Source of the DNA: Actinokineospora globicatena
GTDB lineage: Bacteria > Actinomycetota > Actinomycetes > Mycobacteriales > Pseudonocardiaceae
Length of the DNA stretch: 64,000 bases
Reading direction: 5' to 3'
Assembly: GCF_024171945.1 (NCBI RefSeq)
Contig: NZ_JAMTCR010000007.1
Location: forward strand, 186,001-250,000
A program made the position numbers and the translations under genes. The notes under the pieces were generated by a model. That model was not told the DNA's origin. It saw only the letters and a program-made list of their open reading frames with translations, and did no database searches. This document shows, piece after piece, positions 16,453-25,378 of the stretch; position 1 is the first letter of the stretch; every line of letters starts with the position of its first letter.

Positions 16453-17244
16453 TTGACCTCCCGCATCCCCTCCCTGCGGACCTGGCTGCTCGGCAGGCGC
16501 CTGCGGCACCTCATCGACAGCACGGGCATCGCCCACCGCGACATCGCCGAACGGCTGAACTGGCACCGCTCGGACCTGTCGCGGTTCCTCAACGGCCAAC
16601 GCGGCATCCCCAACCCCGAACTCGGCCTCTTGCTGTTCACGTGCGGCGTCAACACCAGGTCCCAGCGCCAGCACTTCCTGTCGCTCAACTCCGACGCGCG
16701 CCGCGAGGAGTGGTGGCACGACGGGCACGACTCCCCCTTGTTCACCCAGACCCTCGACGAACTGGAGACGCAGGCGGCCCGGATCACCTCGTTCACCCCC
16801 GGCACCCTCCCCGCGCCGCTGCAGACCGACGACTACGCCGCGGCCGTTGGCACCACCGCGCGCAGGCAGGTGCTGGACGTGCACCCGCAGCCGGACTGGC
16901 ACTTCGTGGTGACGCGGGAATCGCTGACGCCGGGCGGGCTGGAGCCGCGGGTCATCCAGGAGCAGGCGCGGCACCTGTTCTGGGAGTCGACCCGGCGCAA
17001 CGTGGTGATCCAGGTGGTGCCGCACACGGTGCTCAGCCACGACATCCCGTTCCGGGTGATCACGGTGGCCGAGCAGGGCAGCCTGGTGCACTTGGACCTG
17101 GGCGGCTCCGCGCTGTTCCTGGAGAGCCAGGCCACCATCGACCGCTACCACGCGCTGGCCGCGAAACTGATCAGCACCTGCGTGTCGGTGGAACGCAGCC
17201 GCGACCTGCTGGCCGCCCTCGCCGACCCGGTGGTGACGGGCTAG
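16453..17244 (+). CDS. XRE-family transcriptional regulator
   Basis: The start is TTG at 16453 with GAAAGG 6 nt before it, giving 263 residues beginning LTSRIPSLRTWLLGRRL. The frame is open far upstream but that part is low-complexity Pro/Arg. The helix-turn-helix is at about 15-65 (LIDSTGIAHRDIAERLNWHRSDLSRFLNGQ). The C-terminal part has the DUF5753 layout: TPGTLPAPLQTDDYAAAV, then LEPRVIQEQARHLF, then NVVIQVVPH. It is a second regulator of the same class, with no DUF397 partner visible beside it. Confidence 0.88.
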   Translation: MTSRIPSLRTWLLGRRLRHLIDSTGIAHRDIAERLNWHRSDLSRFLNGQRGIPNPELGLLLFTCGVNTRSQRQHFLSLNSDARREEWWHDGHDSPLFTQTLDELETQAARITSFTPGTLPAPLQTDDYAAAVGTTARRQVLDVHPQPDWHFVVTRESLTPGGLEPRVIQEQARHLFWESTRRNVVIQVVPHTVLSHDIPFRVITVAEQGSLVHLDLGGSALFLESQATIDRYHALAAKLISTCVSVERSRDLLAALADPVVTG

Positions 17245-17356
17245 GCGGTCGCCGGGAACTCCGCGAGTTCGACGCGGGGCAGCGACGATCTTGGCTGGTC
17301 ATGGCCTGTGGACAACTTCCGCCGGGTTGTCGGGGGTCGGGTTTACCTTGGTGCCC

Positions 17357-17857
17357 ATGAGCGAGGTTCGGCAGGCAGAGGTTCGACAGGCAGAAGTGGG
17401 CGATGGCGACGCGATCGGGGAGGTGCACGCGGCGTCGTGGGAAGCGGTGTACGCGCCGTTGTTCTCCCCGGAGTTCGGGGCCGAGGGGGTGGTGAGCAGG
17501 CGGTCGCGGTGGCATGCGCGGATCGCCGAGGGGGTTGGGGTGCTGTTGGTGGCCTCGCGCGGTGGGCGGGTGCTGGCGTTCTCGCACACGGTGCCGTCCA
17601 CGGAGCGGGAGGGGTACGCGGAGATCTTGAGCTTCTACGGGCACCCGGACGGGTGGGGCACGGGGGTCGCGGCCGACCTGATGGCGGAGACCGTGCTCGG
17701 CCTGGACCGGGTGCACCTGTGGACGCTGCGGGACACCGCCCAGTCACGCCGGTTCTACGCGAAGTGCGGCTTCGTGGAGACCGGCGGTGAGCGGGACCGG
17801 GACTTCGGGGACGGACAGCCACTGGCACAGGTGGAGTACGCGCGGGTGCGCCCCTGA
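17357..17857 (+). CDS. GNAT-family N-acetyltransferase
   Basis: A protein of 166 residues from the ATG at 17357. It begins with a short direct repeat VRQAEVRQAEV and then has the GNAT pattern: DAIGEVHAASWEAVY at the N-terminus, a beta bulge with GRVLAFSHTV, the acetyl-CoA binding turn in HPDGWGTGVAADLM (about 98-111, in place of the usual RxxGxG/A), and the C-terminal strand SRRFYAKCGFVETG. The substrate is unknown. It converges with the NACHT gene, with 15 bp between the two stops. Confidence 0.88.
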   Translation: MSEVRQAEVRQAEVGDGDAIGEVHAASWEAVYAPLFSPEFGAEGVVSRRSRWHARIAEGVGVLLVASRGGRVLAFSHTVPSTEREGYAEILSFYGHPDGWGTGVAADLMAETVLGLDRVHLWTLRDTAQSRRFYAKCGFVETGGERDRDFGDGQPLAQVEYARVRP

Positions 17858-17872
17858 GACGGGCGGGTGTGG

Positions 17873-20128
17873 TCAGCGGGAGAGGTGGGTGCGCAGGCGG
17901 GCGTGGCGGAAGTGGTAGACGGCGCCGGACTGGCGCAGGACGCCGCGGGTGTGGGCGTCGGCCAGGAAAGTGGTGACGGACCACGGGAGGCGGCCCAGGA
18001 GGGGGAGGCAGAGGCGGGTGAACAGGAGCCACTGGCCCCAGGCGGTGAAGGCCAGGACGTAGGAGATGGCGCCGATGATCCCGCCGACGAGGGAGAGGAG
18101 GAAGCTGGAGAGGTTGTTCCAGTCGAGCTCGCCGACCACGCCGTCGAACAGGACGACCACCAGGGCGCCGCTGGAGTGGATGCCCAGCGCGAGCAGGGGG
18201 GCGAGCAGCGCGACCAACTGGATGGCGGTGGTGCGGTTGGTCCGCAGGATGGTCAACGGGCTGGTGACCGTGGCCAGGTCGTGCGGTGACTCCAGCAGCG
18301 TGACCAGGCCCAGGACCACGCTCGCGGCCAGGCCGTAGACCACGCCGAGGACCAGCGCGTTGACCACGGCCCCCACCAGGAAGTCCGCGGCCGTGGGGAA
18401 GCCGATGAGGATGGCCCGCAGCAGCAGGGAGATCGGGCCGTAGCCGAGGCCGACGACGAACCCGCCGAGGAAGCCCACGAGCATCCGGGCGGGCACGGAC
18501 GGGCGCACCCGGACCCGTCGACCGAGGCGCAGGCGGACCCGGGCCGGCTCGACCCGGCCGCCGAGGACCACGACCATGACGCCGTAGATCACGCCGAAGG
18601 CGAGCCCGACGACCGGGGCGATCAGCAGGGCGTCGAGCAGCGCGATCGACATCCCCGACTCCCCGCGCACCAGCAGGGCGACCGCCGAGACCACGATGTC
18701 GACCACGGCCGTGACCAGGGAAGTGGCGATGACGACGGCCGCCACCCTGGTCGAGCGGCTGAGCATGTCCCCCAGCCGCCACCAGGCGACCTCCACCGGG
18801 CTGGCCGCGGCCAGGTGACCGAGCCAGTGCCGGACCCGGTCCAGCGGCCACCGGCGGTCGTCGGCGTACACCGACGGCAGGTACCCGGCGAGCAGGTGCT
18901 CCTCGATGACCTCGGCGGTGTCCAGGGCGGGGTCGGCGAGCGCGGTCGGGTCGTCGCCGTAGGTGGTGCGGGCGAGGGTGACCATGAGCGGGGTGCGCAA
19001 CGCCTCCGCCAGCGGTGGCGGCAGGTAGTCGACCAGCGGTTCCCAGGCGGCGGTTCGACTGGTCCGAGGCAGGTAGTTGGCCAGGTCGGTCAGGTCGAGA
19101 CCCTCGAGTTCGACCCCGGCGGACCAGTTGAGGACCGTGCCGACCGCCGCGTACTCCTCGGGGCGGCTGGTCAGCAGCATCGGCAGCGACGTCCGGTTGA
19201 ACGCGGCCAGCGCGGCCGCGCGGAGACCGGCGGGGAGTTCGTCGAAGCCGTCGAGCACCGGCAGGACCCGACCGGCGGCGACCAGGGCAGCGGCGAGGCT
19301 CGACCCGGACGGGCCCGGGGCGAGCAGGCCGGGGTCGTCGCGCACCAGCCGGTCGACCAGCCACTCGCGCAGCGGGACCGCCGGGTCCCACCCGCCGAGG
19401 CTGAAGATGACCGGTACCGGCTCGGTGTCGGCGCGCGTGCTCAGGTAGTCCAAGACGAAGCGGATGGCCAGGACGGATTTGCCCGATCCGGCCTCGCCGA
19501 GCACGACCAGCCGCCCGGACGGGACAGCGCGGTAGATCTCGGCGACGCGCGACAGGTCCCCGGTCAGGTCGAGTGGCTGCGCTTGCGCGCCAGGTGGGAC
19601 GCGGCAGACGTTGTCCCAGCGGTCGGCGAGGTGCTCGGGGACCGGGTGCCAGCGGACAGGCAGTGGGAACGGGTCGTGCACCCCGCGTTGGCCCTCTTCC
19701 TGCTCCCACCGCGCGCGGACGATGTGGGCGAGCCTGCGCACGGCGTCGGAGAGGCCATCGTCAGCCGGTAGCACTGACCGATCGCGCTGGGCGGGTAGCT
19801 CTACCGGTTCGGGTGGCTCGTCTGATCCCGCTGCCGTCAGCAGAGCGCGCCGGTCCTCGGCGCTGAGGTCCAAGGCGTCGGCGATGAGCTTGACGGTGCC
19901 GATCCTGGTGTCGCCCGGGTCCGCGCTCTCCAGCCGCCGGATGGTGCGCTCGCTGATCCCCGAACGCCGGGCGAGCTCCTCCTGGGTCAGGCCTGCCGCG
20001 CGGCGCAGCCCTCGGACGATCTTGTGGAACTCACCCGCGTGGGACTCACCCGTGCGGTACTCCCCCGCCACCGTGCGACCCCCCCCGATCGAGCCGGAAG
20101 TCGACCATATCGCCAACCGGCCACGCAT
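17873..20128 (-). CDS. XRE-NACHT NTPase with multi-pass membrane C-terminus
   Basis: The ATG at 20128 has AGGAAG before it (751 residues); a GTG at 20071 behind a G-run is an alternative. Residues about 38-100 are an XRE helix-turn-helix (GLRRAAGLTQEELARRSG, RTIRRLE). A NACHT-type STAND domain follows with Walker A LGEAGSGKSVLAIRF (about 210-225) and Walker B VLPVLDGFDELPAGLR. From about 455 to the end I see six or more hydrophobic segments, for example VAAVVIATSLVTAVVDIVV and FLVGAVVNALVLGVVYGLAA. The usual repeat sensor of STAND proteins is thus replaced by a membrane domain. NACHT proteins in bacteria include anti-phage systems; here a membrane effector or membrane sensor is possible. It is divergent from the esterase gene, with a 90-bp gap. 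Confidence 0.85.
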   Translation of the reverse strand: MRGRLAIWSTSGSIGGGRTVAGEYRTGESHAGEFHKIVRGLRRAAGLTQEELARRSGISERTIRRLESADPGDTRIGTVKLIADALDLSAEDRRALLTAAGSDEPPEPVELPAQRDRSVLPADDGLSDAVRRLAHIVRARWEQEEGQRGVHDPFPLPVRWHPVPEHLADRWDNVCRVPPGAQAQPLDLTGDLSRVAEIYRAVPSGRLVVLGEAGSGKSVLAIRFVLDYLSTRADTEPVPVIFSLGGWDPAVPLREWLVDRLVRDDPGLLAPGPSGSSLAAALVAAGRVLPVLDGFDELPAGLRAAALAAFNRTSLPMLLTSRPEEYAAVGTVLNWSAGVELEGLDLTDLANYLPRTSRTAAWEPLVDYLPPPLAEALRTPLMVTLARTTYGDDPTALADPALDTAEVIEEHLLAGYLPSVYADDRRWPLDRVRHWLGHLAAASPVEVAWWRLGDMLSRSTRVAAVVIATSLVTAVVDIVVSAVALLVRGESGMSIALLDALLIAPVVGLAFGVIYGVMVVVLGGRVEPARVRLRLGRRVRVRPSVPARMLVGFLGGFVVGLGYGPISLLLRAILIGFPTAADFLVGAVVNALVLGVVYGLAASVVLGLVTLLESPHDLATVTSPLTILRTNRTTAIQLVALLAPLLALGIHSSGALVVVLFDGVVGELDWNNLSSFLLSLVGGIIGAISYVLAFTAWGQWLLFTRLCLPLLGRLPWSVTTFLADAHTRGVLRQSGAVYHFRHARLRTHLSR

Positions 20129-20217
20129 GGCCGCTTCCTGACCTGTTCGGCTGACCAGCGGGTTCGCCAGGCTCGGGACACCGGTCCGACCGGGCCGGGT
20201 CCTTGGGAGGGATCTCC

Positions 20218-21282
20218 ATGAACATCCGCAAACTGGCGCGGTGGGGTGCCGTGGCCGCGACCTTCGCGGCGGCGCTAGCACCGATTCCGGCAGCCGCGGC
20301 GGTAGAGCTACCGCACTTCGCCAACGGGTTCGGGCTGACCGTGGTGGAGCAGCCAGCGTGGGTCGACGACGCACGACGTACGTTCACCATCTCCGTTGCC
20401 TCTACCGAAGTCCCCCGGCCGACGCTGCTACCGGGCCAGGTGGCCGGTCAGCACAAGATCGTGGTGACGCTGCCCGAGGGGTACAGCGGTTCGACCGCGC
20501 GCTACCCCGTCCTCTACTCCCTGCACGGCAACCCGGACCGGCCCGACACCGAGTGGAACCAGCGGATGGTGGAGAAGGCCACGCGGGGCACGCCGCTGAT
20601 CACCGTGCAACCCAACGGGGTGCGCAGTTGGTACTCGAACTGGGTGAACCCGGGCGCGGTCGGGAAGCAGAACTGGGAGAACTTCCACCTCAACCAGCTC
20701 ATCCCGCTGGTCGACGCGAACCTGCGGACCATCGCGGCGCGGGACGGGCGGGCGATCCTGGGTCACTCGATGGGCGGGTTCGGCGCGCTGCACTACGCCG
20801 AGCACCGGCCGGAGCTGTTCGGCTACGTCGGCTCGATGTCCGGCGGGCTGGACCTGCGCGGCGCGGTGATGCGCGGCGTGGTGGTGTTCACCGAGACCAT
20901 GGCGGAGTCCGGGGTGCCGACGGTCGGCGTGGACGCGATCTTCGGTGTGCCGGTGTGGCCGTTCGACGGGATCTGGAACGCGCAGAGCCCGGCGCACAAC
21001 GTGGCCCCGCTGCGCGGCATGGGCGTCGCGCTCTACACCGGCAACGGCGGCAACCTGCTCGACAACCCGCTGCAGGCCGTCGCCGAGCAGCAGGCGCGCG
21101 AGACGAACCTGGTGGCGGTCGCGAACCTGACCGCGGCGGGGGTGCCGTTCGACTTCGTCGACTACGGCGACGGCAGCGGGTGGGCGCCGGGCTGCACCGG
21201 CAAGCACGCGCAAGAGCCCTGCCTGCAGGCGGACATGAACCACTTCGTCGGCCTGCTCATGGGTCGCCTGCGGCACCCGTAG
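20218..21282 (+). CDS. secreted esterase of the alpha/beta-hydrolase fold
   Basis: A protein of 354 residues; the ATG at 20218 follows GGGAGG. A signal peptide covers about residues 1-28 (MNIRKLARWGAVAATFAAAL). The hydrolase core has the PVLYSLHG oxyanion strand, the nucleophile elbow GHSMGGFGALHYAEHRPELF (Ser near 184) and a late His in DMNHFVG. It resembles the esterase D/antigen 85 (putative esterase) group. It is followed after about 10 bp by a small gene on the same strand. The substrate is unknown. Confidence 0.9.
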   Translation: MNIRKLARWGAVAATFAAALAPIPAAAAVELPHFANGFGLTVVEQPAWVDDARRTFTISVASTEVPRPTLLPGQVAGQHKIVVTLPEGYSGSTARYPVLYSLHGNPDRPDTEWNQRMVEKATRGTPLITVQPNGVRSWYSNWVNPGAVGKQNWENFHLNQLIPLVDANLRTIAARDGRAILGHSMGGFGALHYAEHRPELFGYVGSMSGGLDLRGAVMRGVVVFTETMAESGVPTVGVDAIFGVPVWPFDGIWNAQSPAHNVAPLRGMGVALYTGNGGNLLDNPLQAVAEQQARETNLVAVANLTAAGVPFDFVDYGDGSGWAPGCTGKHAQEPCLQADMNHFVGLLMGRLRHP

Positions 21283-21291
21283 GCGGTGGCG

Positions 21292-21576
21292 ATGTCCCAG
21301 TTCCAGTACGTGTGCGGCGAGTGCGGGTTCCGGACTTCGTGGACGACGGAGTCGCAGGGCGCGCAGTGGCAGGAGAGCCACTACGCGCACCGGCACCCCG
21401 GTATCCCGCCCGGCGGCACGGTGCGGGTCCGCGAACGCGGTCGCAGCGGCGGCGGGGGCGGGTGCCTCGGCCTGGTCGGGGTCCTGTTCCTGGTGCTGCT
21501 GGCGGCGAGCACGTGCCGCGGCATGACCCGCGCGGCGCCCGAACAAGCGGGTGTCGTGTGGGTGGTCGGGCACTGA
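21292..21576 (+). CDS. small protein with one zinc-ribbon half and a membrane segment
   Basis: The ATG at 21292 gives 94 residues; a GTG at 21286 adds two. The N-terminus QFQYVCGECGFRTSWTT has a CxxC knuckle, with His residues in ESHYAHRHPG further on that could complete a metal site. A single membrane segment CLGLVGVLFLVLLAA lies at about 63-78. It is probably co-transcribed with the esterase and ends 7 bp before a strong terminator. I know no named family for it. Confidence 0.65.
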   Translation: MSQFQYVCGECGFRTSWTTESQGAQWQESHYAHRHPGIPPGGTVRVRERGRSGGGGGCLGLVGVLFLVLLAASTCRGMTRAAPEQAGVVWVVGH

Positions 21577-21583
21577 GATGGAC

Positions 21584-21621
21584 GAACGGCCCCGCGGTCT
21601 CGACAGACCGCGGGGCCGTTC
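21584..21621. terminator. strong bidirectional hairpin terminator
   Basis: A 17-bp perfect stem (GAACGGCCCCGCGGTCT and complement) with loop CGAC, between the convergent small-protein gene and the M4 peptidase gene. Confidence 0.88.
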
Positions 21622-21630
21622 CCTCGTTCA

Positions 21631-21684
21631 GATCAGCAGGTGCCAGCGGATCAGCAGGTGCCAGCGGATCAGCAGGTGCCAGCG
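21631..21684. repeat. three tandem 18-bp repeats across the stop codon of the M4 peptidase gene
   Basis: Three exact 18-bp units run head to tail (21631-21648, 21649-21666, 21667-21684). On the minus strand each codes for SAGTC (or DAGTC for the first read) followed by TGA, so the stop at 21669-21671 is followed by two more in-frame copies of the same end, each with its own stop. Confidence 0.9.
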
Positions 21685-24008
21685 TCCTGCCAGACGGCCC
21701 AGGAGCCGGGGGCACCGGGCTCCGCGCCGGTGGAGTACCAGGTGGACTTCCACTTGTGGCCGTTGTAGGAGACCTCGTCGTTGGGGACGTAGGCCTGCGA
21801 CGAGCTCCACTCGGGGAGGCCACCGCAGCCGCCGGGGTTGCCGCCGGTGATGGTGAGGGTGAACGTCGCGGAGTGCGAGGCGGTGCCCGCGCCCGTGACG
21901 GTCACGCTGTAGTCGCCGGGGGCGACGCCAGCGGTGGTCGCGATGGTCAGGGTCGAGTTCTCCCCCGACGCCACCGACGACGGCGTGAAGGTAGCGGTAG
22001 CGCCCGAAGGCAGGCCCGAGGCGCTCAGGTTGACCTTCTGGGACCCGCCGGTGGTCACGGTCGTGCCGACGGTGGTGCTAACCGAGCCGCCGGCCGCAGT
22101 GCTGCCGGAGGTCGGGCTGAGGGCAAGCGAGAAGTCATCTGTCGGGGGCTGCCCGCCGACGGTCAGGTTGTAGACGGCGGTGTGGGTCGTGGTTCCGGCG
22201 CCGCGAACCGTGATCGGGTAAGACCCGGCGGCGACGTTAGAGCCAACAGCGATGTTCAGCGTCGAGGACGCACCGGACTGCACCGACGACGGGTTGAAGG
22301 TGACCGTCACGCCGTTGGGCTGACCGGTGGCAGACAGCGCAACCGTCTGCGCGCTACCGGAAGTGGTCGCGGTCGACACGGTGGAGGTAGTGCTACCGCC
22401 GGCCTGCACGGTGCCGGAGGAGGGGCTCAGCGAGAGGCTGAACTCGTTGCCCGGGGTGTTGGTGCAGGTGGGCTCACCGGACTGCGCGGGCAGGGTGACG
22501 GCGTTCCACGCGGCCTTGGTCGCGTTGTACTGCTGGCACGACGGGTCCAGGTTCTTCGCCGCGGTCAGGGTGGCGACGCGGTACTTGGCGTAGGACATGC
22601 CCGAGGTCTTGAGCAGCATCGCGTTGTAGAAGATGCGGCCCGCGGCCTGGATGCCGATACCGGTCAGCGTGGAGCTGTTGCAGGTCGGGCTGGTCGGCTT
22701 GCCGCCACCGGGGTTGGTGCCCTCGGCCAGCAGGTAGAACCAGTGGTTCATCGGGCCCGCGGCGGCGTGCACCTCGGTGTTGGGGATGGCGCTGGAGTAG
22801 CAGTTCGGGTCGCCGTTGACCAGCGACGGGTTGGCCATGTTGCGGATCGGGCCGCGGCCGACCAGGTTCACCGACTCGCCCACGGTGTAGTCGGGGGTGT
22901 CGTACGGCGAGGGCTCGTTGGCGTAGGCCTCGGTCAGCGCGCCGAAGATGTCGCCGGTGGCCTCACCGAGACCGGCCTCGCGGCCCGCCCCGCCCGGGGT
23001 GTACTGGTCGATGGCGTGGCCGTGCTCGTGCGCGGCGACGTCGACCGAGGCGATCCACTGGTTGGCCTGGTTCTTGCCGATCTCGATGTGGTCGCCGGTC
23101 CAGTACGCGTTGACCTGGTTGAGGCCCACCTGCACCTGCACACCGCGGCCGTTGCCGTCGATGCCGTTGCGGCCCAGCCAGTCCTTGAGCATCCCCCACT
23201 GCTTCTGGGTGGAGAACAGGATGTCGACGCAGCCGGTCTCCTTGCTGGTCGCCTGGCCGTTGCCGAAGGAGTTGTTGGCCTTGGTGAAGGGCTGCTTGGT
23301 CGCGTAGTCGACGCAGCTCAGGCCGGGCCGGGTGTTGTCGACCGTGCTGTTGTTGCTGGTGTCGATGGTCAGCGGGTTCGGGCCGTTCCACTGCGAGGTG
23401 CCGGTGCCCGCGCGCACGTCGTCGACCGAGTCGACCACGGCGCCGGTGCGGGCGTCGACGTAGACGTGCAGCCGGGTGGGCACGCCGTCGGCGCGGTGCC
23501 CGGCGACGACGGTCTCGTAGACCAGGGTGCCGAGGCCGCCCGCGTGCACCGCGAGCTTGCCGGGCTCGACCTTGTCCACATGCGACACCTTGGCGCGGGC
23601 GATGTCCTCGGCCTGGCGCGCGGTCAACTTGGGCGTGGTCGACACGGCGAGACCACCGCGGTTGGCGGCGACGGTGTCGAGGGTGTTGCCCGCGGCGTCG
23701 GTGGCCACGACGGCGTCACCGCCGATGACCGGCAGGCCCTTGTAGGTGCGGTCGTAGGAGACGTAGAACAGCTCCTTGCGGCCGGGGACACCGCCGGAGT
23801 AGACCGCGCGGCGGACGAACTGCTCGTCCGGGCCCTTGGCGAGGGCGTCGAGACCGGAGGCGGCCGCCTTGTCGGCGGCGGCGACCGCGAGGGCGACCGG
23901 GGGCTGGGCCGACGGCGCGGGTGGCGCGGCGTCAGCGGCGCCGGTCACCGCGTGGACCGCCAGGGTCGCCGCGCCCGCGGCGAGCACGAGGGCAAGGGTG
24001 CGTTTCAC
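21669..24008 (-). CDS. secreted M4 (thermolysin-type) metallopeptidase with chitin-binding module
   Basis: The GTG at 24008 follows GAGGAG and starts a signal peptide (VKRTLALVLAAGAATLAV); 779 residues. An FTP/PepSY propeptide spans about 30-190. The zinc site HEHGH (about 325-329) and the downstream Glu in GLGEATGDIFGAL (about 347) are intact, and GPMNHWFYLLAEG is the usual third block. Two Ig-like repeats follow the catalytic part (FSLSLSPSSGTVQAGGS and FSLALSPTSGSTAAGGS), then a C-terminal carbohydrate-binding module of the CBM5/12 chitin-binding type (AYVPNDEVSYNGHKWKS). It is an exoenzyme for protein and perhaps chitin-associated substrates. Confidence 0.95.
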   Translation of the reverse strand: MKRTLALVLAAGAATLAVHAVTGAADAAPPAPSAQPPVALAVAAADKAAASGLDALAKGPDEQFVRRAVYSGGVPGRKELFYVSYDRTYKGLPVIGGDAVVATDAAGNTLDTVAANRGGLAVSTTPKLTARQAEDIARAKVSHVDKVEPGKLAVHAGGLGTLVYETVVAGHRADGVPTRLHVYVDARTGAVVDSVDDVRAGTGTSQWNGPNPLTIDTSNNSTVDNTRPGLSCVDYATKQPFTKANNSFGNGQATSKETGCVDILFSTQKQWGMLKDWLGRNGIDGNGRGVQVQVGLNQVNAYWTGDHIEIGKNQANQWIASVDVAAHEHGHAIDQYTPGGAGREAGLGEATGDIFGALTEAYANEPSPYDTPDYTVGESVNLVGRGPIRNMANPSLVNGDPNCYSSAIPNTEVHAAAGPMNHWFYLLAEGTNPGGGKPTSPTCNSSTLTGIGIQAAGRIFYNAMLLKTSGMSYAKYRVATLTAAKNLDPSCQQYNATKAAWNAVTLPAQSGEPTCTNTPGNEFSLSLSPSSGTVQAGGSTTSTVSTATTSGSAQTVALSATGQPNGVTVTFNPSSVQSGASSTLNIAVGSNVAAGSYPITVRGAGTTTHTAVYNLTVGGQPPTDDFSLALSPTSGSTAAGGSVSTTVGTTVTTGGSQKVNLSASGLPSGATATFTPSSVASGENSTLTIATTAGVAPGDYSVTVTGAGTASHSATFTLTITGGNPGGCGGLPEWSSSQAYVPNDEVSYNGHKWKSTWYSTGAEPGAPGSWAVWQDAGTC

Positions 24009-24056
24009 GCCACACTCCTCTAGATGCAGGGAATGCCGAAGAGCTCGGACCGCCAA

Positions 24057-24085
24057 AATGTATGAGCCACCCAATACAGCGTCAA
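24057..24085 (-). promoter_or_regulatory. housekeeping-type promoter of the M4 peptidase gene
   Basis: On the minus strand TTGACG (24085-24080) and TACATT (24062-24057) are 17 nt apart, close to the vegetative sigma consensus, and end 48 bp before the GTG start. Confidence 0.6.
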
Positions 24086-24411
24086 CGAATGTGTCAAAGC
24101 GGCCGCGCTTCCCAATTGCCACACGCCATTTTCGGACTAAAACGCCTGGTCGCGCCGGTTCCGCCAGATCGACCGAATATCCACCACTTGATATGTCAGC
24201 GAATCCATCAACGGGACCATCGAATCATTCATTGCCGGACTATTGGAGCGAATTTGACTGCTCTTTACCCAGGCGGGCGGGCGAGCGCGGTGAGGAGGTG
24301 GCGACTGTGTGGTGTGGATGATCGCCAGATGGGTATCTCTGCGTCGTCCTCGTGCCGCTGAACGTGAGCCTGCTCGTGTTAAGCAGCAGCACGCGGGCTC
24401 ATGGAAAGAAG
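24086..24411. other. intergenic region with no gene seen
   Basis: This stretch between the M4 peptidase promoter and the terminator of the GAF-ANTAR gene is lower in GC than its surroundings. Frames on both strands lack actinobacterial third-position bias, and I see no conserved motif or hairpin in it. Confidence 0.5.
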
Positions 24412-24444
24412 CCGTCCGCCGGGTCGCCGCGACCCGGCGGACGG
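24412..24444 (-). terminator. hairpin terminator after the GAF-ANTAR gene
   Basis: A 15-bp perfect stem (CCGTCCGCCGGGTCG and complement) with a 3-nt loop, starting 12 bp beyond the stop codon. Confidence 0.85.
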
Positions 24445-24456
24445 TCCTCCCGCTGG

Positions 24457-25203
24457 CTAGTCGAGCAGGTGGTGGCGGTTGACCAGGGTCTTGGCCAGGT
24501 CGCGGAGCTTGACGTTGATGTTCTGCGAGGTGCGGCGCAGCGTGTCGAACGCCTCGTCCGCGCCGATGCCGCGGCGCACCATCAGGATGCCCTTGGCCTG
24601 CCCGATGACGTCGCGGGTGTCGAGCGCCTCGCGCAGCTGCTCCACCCGCAACTGCTCCCGGGTGACGCCCTCGGCGGCGGCCAGCGCCAGCGAGGCGTGC
24701 GTGCCCAGCAGCATCAGGGCGTCCCGGTCGCCCGCGTCGAACACGTGCGGCGCGCGCGAGTACACGTTGAGCGCGCCGGAGAGCCTGGGCGCGCGCACGT
24801 CCGGCAACAGGGCGACCGAGGCCAACGAGCGGAAGCCGAGCGCGGCCGCCGCCGGGCCGAACCGGGGCCAGCGGCCGTCGACGGCCAGGTCGGGGCTGTG
24901 CGCGGCGGCCGGGCCGTCCTCGCGCGCGCACTCCACGCAGCAACCCTCACCGAACTCGTACTGCAACCGGTCGAGGTCTTCGGCGGCGGCGTCGGTGGAC
25001 ACCGGCGTGTGGAAACCGCCGTCCGGGGCGCGCAGCGTGACGCTGACCAGGTCACCCCCGGCCACGATGTCCTTGGTGGTCACCACGACCCGCTCCAGGA
25101 CGTCGACGACGCTGCCCGCCGCCAGCAGGTCAGTGGTCAACCCGACCAGCTGACCCGCGATCCAGCCCAGGTCAGAATCACCTTCGTCGGGTTCAATAGC
25201 CAC
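24457..25203 (-). CDS. GAF-ANTAR regulator
   Basis: The GTG at 25203 (VAIEPDEGDSDLG, 248 residues) has GGAGGG before it. Residues about 15-175 are a GAF sensor domain (ERVVVTTKDIVAGGDLVSVTL, YEFGEGCCVECAREDGP, LNVYSRAPHVFD). Residues about 185-245 are an ANTAR RNA-binding domain with the diagnostic REALDTRDVIGQAKGILMVR and DEAFDTLRRTSQNINVKLRD. ANTAR proteins bind nascent RNA with two hexaloop hairpins and prevent termination. It follows the DUF6292-like gene on the same strand but a hairpin lies between them, so it is probably transcribed alone. Confidence 0.93.
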   Translation of the reverse strand: MAIEPDEGDSDLGWIAGQLVGLTTDLLAAGSVVDVLERVVVTTKDIVAGGDLVSVTLRAPDGGFHTPVSTDAAAEDLDRLQYEFGEGCCVECAREDGPAAAHSPDLAVDGRWPRFGPAAAALGFRSLASVALLPDVRAPRLSGALNVYSRAPHVFDAGDRDALMLLGTHASLALAAAEGVTREQLRVEQLREALDTRDVIGQAKGILMVRRGIGADEAFDTLRRTSQNINVKLRDLAKTLVNRHHLLD

Positions 25204-25312
25204 GCCAGCACCCTCCACGCACGTCCGATACGCCACCGGCCGTCAAGGCCGCCATCGGCTCGGCGCTGGCTGCTCAACGCGAGTCCTCGCCAGAATCCTA
25301 GTCATGGGAGCG

Positions 25313-25349
25313 CTCCGGGCCGCGTCAAGCTCGCGCTCGCGGCCCGGAG
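25313..25349 (-). terminator. hairpin terminator after the DUF6292-like gene
   Basis: A 12-bp stem (CTCCGGGCCGCG and complement) with a 13-nt loop, about 30 bp beyond the stop at 25379. Confidence 0.6.
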
Positions 25350-25378
25350 TGGGAAGACGGTCCCAGTCGGTGGTCGGA

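Noticed and set aside
17308-17316. TGTGGACAA, a match to the actinobacterial DnaA box, before the GNAT gene
   Set aside because: It is a single 9-mer with no cluster, no AT-rich region and no dnaA or dnaN gene nearby, so an origin is not supported.
20241-24023. A 1260-codon open frame on the plus strand
   Set aside because: It runs across the esterase gene and, antisense, across the whole M4 peptidase gene. Its composition (Arg/Gly/Ala-rich) is that of a shadow frame in high-GC DNA.
24137-24943. A 268-codon minus-strand frame after the M4 gene
   Set aside because: It overlaps the GAF-ANTAR gene in another frame, crosses its terminator and is mostly Arg/Gly/Ala without a domain.
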